Shown here: in pieces, positions 34,253 through 36,197 of the stretch
Numbering within the stretch: the first letter of the stretch is position 1
Layout: every line of letters begins with the position of its first letter
Source of the DNA: JAABRU01 sp050180235
Lineage (GTDB): Bacteria; Desulfobacterota; Desulfobacteria; Desulfobacterales; Desulfococcaceae
Reading direction: 5' to 3'
NCBI GenBank assembly: GCA_050180235.1
Contig: JBFXEJ010000060.1
Span: 1-36,197, forward strand
DNA length: 36,197 nucleotides
Made by a program: the position numbers and the translations under genes
The notes under the pieces: model-generated
Database searches by the model: none
The model's input: only the letters and a program-made list of their open reading frames with translations
Told to the model about the DNA's origin: nothing

Positions 34253-34319
34253 CTCTGTGATCTCTGTGGGAAACCCTCTGTGATCTCTGTGGGAAACTCT
34301 CTGTGATCTCTGTGGGAAA
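34253..34319. repeat. three 23-bp tandem repeats, inverted relative to the units upstream
   Basis: CTCTGTGATCTCTGTGGGAA occurs at 34253, 34276 and 34299. It is nearly the complement of the TTTCCCACAGAGAACACAGAG segments of the preceding units, so the block could fold back as long hairpins. Confidence 0.8.
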
Positions 34320-34378
34320 TTTTCCGAAAGCGGCTGTCTGTCAAAACTGAAAAATTTATTCCATATACGGACATAAAC

Positions 34379-35314
34379 ATGACAAAAGAGGAACAGACAT
34401 CACACGATCAGAATTTCAAGAACCTGATTCTGGATTATCCCCGTGCTTCCCTTGAATTCTTTGCCGGGGCCGAGGCTGAGGGGATTGATGAAAACACGCG
34501 GATTATTCCCATCCGGCAGGAACAGTTGAAAGAGCGTCTGGGAGAAAGATTCCATGAACTGGACACCCCTCTGCTGGCCGAATGGCCGGACGGCAGGCGC
34601 AAGGCTGTTGTGTTCAACTTTGAGGAGGAGAGCAGTGCCGCCCGGTTTTCCATCCACAGGCTGGGGCATTACTGCCTGAGTCTGGCCGAGTTTTTCGGTA
34701 CAGACCGGATTGTGCCGGTGGTCATTTTTCTGCATTCCGGCAAATATCCCAAGGAACTGAAAATCGGCGGGGATCACGGAACCTATCTGCATTTCCGCTT
34801 CATAGCCTGCGATCTGCGGAAAATTCCGGCTGAAAAGCACATGGAAAGCACCAACATCGTGGCGCGGCTGAATCTGCCGAACATGAAATGCAGAAAACAG
34901 GATCGCATTGCAGTCTATGCCCATGCGCAGGAGGGACTTGTGGAACTGGAGCCGGACACGGAAAAACGTCTCAAGTATATTGATTTTGTGGACTGCTATG
35001 CAAATCTTGATGAAAAGGGTTTTCAGGAATACAGGGAAAAATATCTTTCCAAAAGCAGGCATAAGGAGGAAATTATGGGACTGATGAAGATGATGCGTGA
35101 GGAGGGAATTCAGATAGGAGTTTCCCGGGGAATTCCGCTGGGTGAGCTTTCCCTGCTGAAACGGCTTCTTGTCCGGCGTTTCCGGCAGATACCGGCATGG
35201 GCACAGAGCCGCATGGAAAATGCAGATCGGAAAGATCTGGAAATCTGGAGTGACCGCATTCTGGATGCCTCTTCTGTGGAGGAGGTCTTTGGCATCCGGA
35301 ATGCAGGAAAATAG
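34379..35314 (+). CDS. Rpn/YhgA-like putative nuclease with DUF4351-like tail
   Basis: A 311-residue protein of the group often labelled putative transposase or Rpn nuclease. The N-terminal part (1-170) has DTPLLAEWPDGRRKAVVFNFEEESS followed by a helix RLGHYCLSLAEFF, which fits the PD-(D/E)XK strand-helix pattern. The tail (about 250-305: LLKRLLVRRFRQIPAWAQSRMENA, WSDRILDASSVEEVF) is DUF4351-like. Rpn proteins are DNA nucleases that raise recombination; some act in phage defence. Function here is inferred. A second, nearly identical gene starts at 35549. Confidence 0.82.
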   Translation: MTKEEQTSHDQNFKNLILDYPRASLEFFAGAEAEGIDENTRIIPIRQEQLKERLGERFHELDTPLLAEWPDGRRKAVVFNFEEESSAARFSIHRLGHYCLSLAEFFGTDRIVPVVIFLHSGKYPKELKIGGDHGTYLHFRFIACDLRKIPAEKHMESTNIVARLNLPNMKCRKQDRIAVYAHAQEGLVELEPDTEKRLKYIDFVDCYANLDEKGFQEYREKYLSKSRHKEEIMGLMKMMREEGIQIGVSRGIPLGELSLLKRLLVRRFRQIPAWAQSRMENADRKDLEIWSDRILDASSVEEVFGIRNAGK

Positions 35315-35319
35315 ACAGT

Positions 35320-35544
35320 GAGGAACTTATGGGACTGATGAAGATGGCTCGTGAGGAAGGCATTAAGATAGGGTAACTGTCCATACTGAAACGGCTGCTT
35401 GTCCGGAGTTTCCGGCAGATACCGGCATGGGCACAGAGCCGCATGGAAAATGCTGACCGGAAGGATTTGGAAATCTGGAGTGACAGCATTCTGGATGCAG
35501 CTTCTGTGGAGGAGGTCTTTGGCATCCGGGCCAGGGGAAACTGA
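35320..35544 (+). pseudogene. orphan C-terminal copy of the Rpn-like gene
   Basis: Translation matches residues from about 228 to the end of the preceding gene (EELMGLMKMAREEG, then LKRLLVRSFRQIPAWAQSRMENADRKDLEIW). A TAA at 35374-35376 stands where the intact gene encodes VSRGIPLGE, so nine or ten codons are lost there. The N-terminal nuclease half is missing. It sits between the two longer copies, as expected after unequal recombination. Confidence 0.85.
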
Positions 35545-35548
35545 AAAA

Positions 35549-36197
35549 ATGACAAAAGAGGAACAGACATCACACGATCAGAATTTCAAGAACCTGATTC
35601 TGGATTATCCCCTTGCTTCCCTTGAATTTTTTGCCGGGGCAGAGGCAGAGGGGATTGATGAAAACACCCGGATTATTCCCATCCGGCAGGAACAGTTGAA
35701 AGAGCGTCTGGGAGAAAGATTTCACGAACTGGACACCCCGCTGCTGGCCGAATGGCCCGACGGCAGACGCAAGGCGGTTGTGTTCAATTTTGAGGAGGAG
35801 AGCAGTGTTGCCCGGTTTTCCATCCACCGGCTGGGGCATTACTGCCTGAGTCTCGCCGAGTTTTTCGGCACAGACAGGATTGTGCCTGTGGTGATTTTTC
35901 TGCATTCCGGCAAATATCCGAAGGAACTGAAAATCGGAGGGGATCACGGAACCTATCTGACTTTCCGCTTCATAGCCTGTGATCTCCGGAAAATTCCGGC
36001 AGAAAAGCACATGGAAAGCCGCAATATTGTGGCCCGCCTTAACCTGCCGAACATGAAATGCAGAAAACATGATCGCATTGCAGTCTATGCCCATGCGCAG
36101 GAGGGACTTGTGGAACTGGAGCCGGACACGGAAAAACGTCTCAAGTATATTGATTTTGTGGACTGCTATGCAAATCTTGATGAAAAGGGTTTTCAGG
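35549..36197 (+). CDS. second Rpn/YhgA-like gene, cut by the window end
   Basis: Begins MTKEEQTSHDQNFKNLILDY and stays open for 216 codons to the end of the window. It matches the gene at 34379 over the same length with only a handful of residue changes (for example R to L near 22, A to V near 86, H to T in TYLTF, Q to H in RKHDR), so duplication is recent. The putative active-site segment FNFEEESS is kept. It starts 4 bp after the stop of the orphan tail and may be read with it. The C-terminal half lies outside the window. Confidence 0.85.
   Translation, partial: MTKEEQTSHDQNFKNLILDYPLASLEFFAGAEAEGIDENTRIIPIRQEQLKERLGERFHELDTPLLAEWPDGRRKAVVFNFEEESSVARFSIHRLGHYCLSLAEFFGTDRIVPVVIFLHSGKYPKELKIGGDHGTYLTFRFIACDLRKIPAEKHMESRNIVARLNLPNMKCRKHDRIAVYAHAQEGLVELEPDTEKRLKYIDFVDCYANLDEKGFQ

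Noticed and set aside
34253..34319. CRISPR-like array
   Set aside because: Three repeats of 23-bp period have almost no spacers and there are no cas genes.
26322..36197. Classical insertion sequence
   Set aside because: No DDE, HUH or tyrosine or serine recombinase motifs were found; the only mobile-type genes are Rpn/DUF2887-like.

Overview
The window looks like a chromosomal piece of a mid-GC deltaproteobacterium (Desulfobacterota, probably Desulfobacteraceae-like). That is an inference from gene content: TRAP uptake with a TatT lipoprotein, a DUF362 protein, TrkAH, catabolic alanine dehydrogenase, HD-GYP and PilZ signalling, Rpn-type nuclease genes, and many palindromic intergenic repeats. 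No rRNA or other decisive marker is present.

Layout. (1) 1-6.1 kb, housekeeping: tRNA-Glu and tRNA-Lys behind one strong promoter, the potassium uptake pair trkA-trkH on the minus strand, a YbjQ-type membrane protein overlapping an M48 metalloprotease, and alanine dehydrogenase. (2) 6.2-11.3 kb: a TRAP transporter operon in the order TatT lipoprotein, DctP-type binding protein, DctQ, a response regulator with an HD-GYP domain, DctM. The regulator lies between the two membrane subunits. (3) 11.4-21.7 kb, surface glycan genes: a polyprenyl-phosphate-type GT2, a second GT2 overlapping an HD hydrolase, a small SMR-like membrane protein, an 867-residue multipass membrane protein in AT-rich DNA, and a 1391-residue fusion of a PIG-L deacetylase, three GT2 domains and a coiled coil of ten exact 14-residue repeats. 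(4) 21.7-26.3 kb: a repeat-rich spacer, a DUF362 protein and a chemotaxis receptor ending in a PilZ-like domain. (5) 26.3-36.2 kb, a mosaic region: a DUF2887 nuclease-like gene between two copies of one long palindrome, a truncated copy of the SMC N-terminus that runs into a mobile palindromic element, a lipoprotein, a zinc-ribbon membrane protein, full-length smc, a tandem repeat block whose first copy overlaps the smc stop codon, and a tandem Rpn/DUF4351-like family (intact gene, broken tail copy, second gene running off the window).

Intergenic DNA carries at least eight kinds of short inverted-repeat elements, several present twice or more here. No transposase of a classical DDE or tyrosine family was recognised, so these would be non-autonomous (MITE or REP-like). 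The most notable points are the smc head duplication, whose first 150 codons differ from smc only by about 15 synonymous changes, the palindrome-flanked nuclease gene, the c-di-GMP-type regulator inside the TRAP operon, and the repeat-built glycosyltransferase fusion. All family assignments are from motif reading, without database searches.
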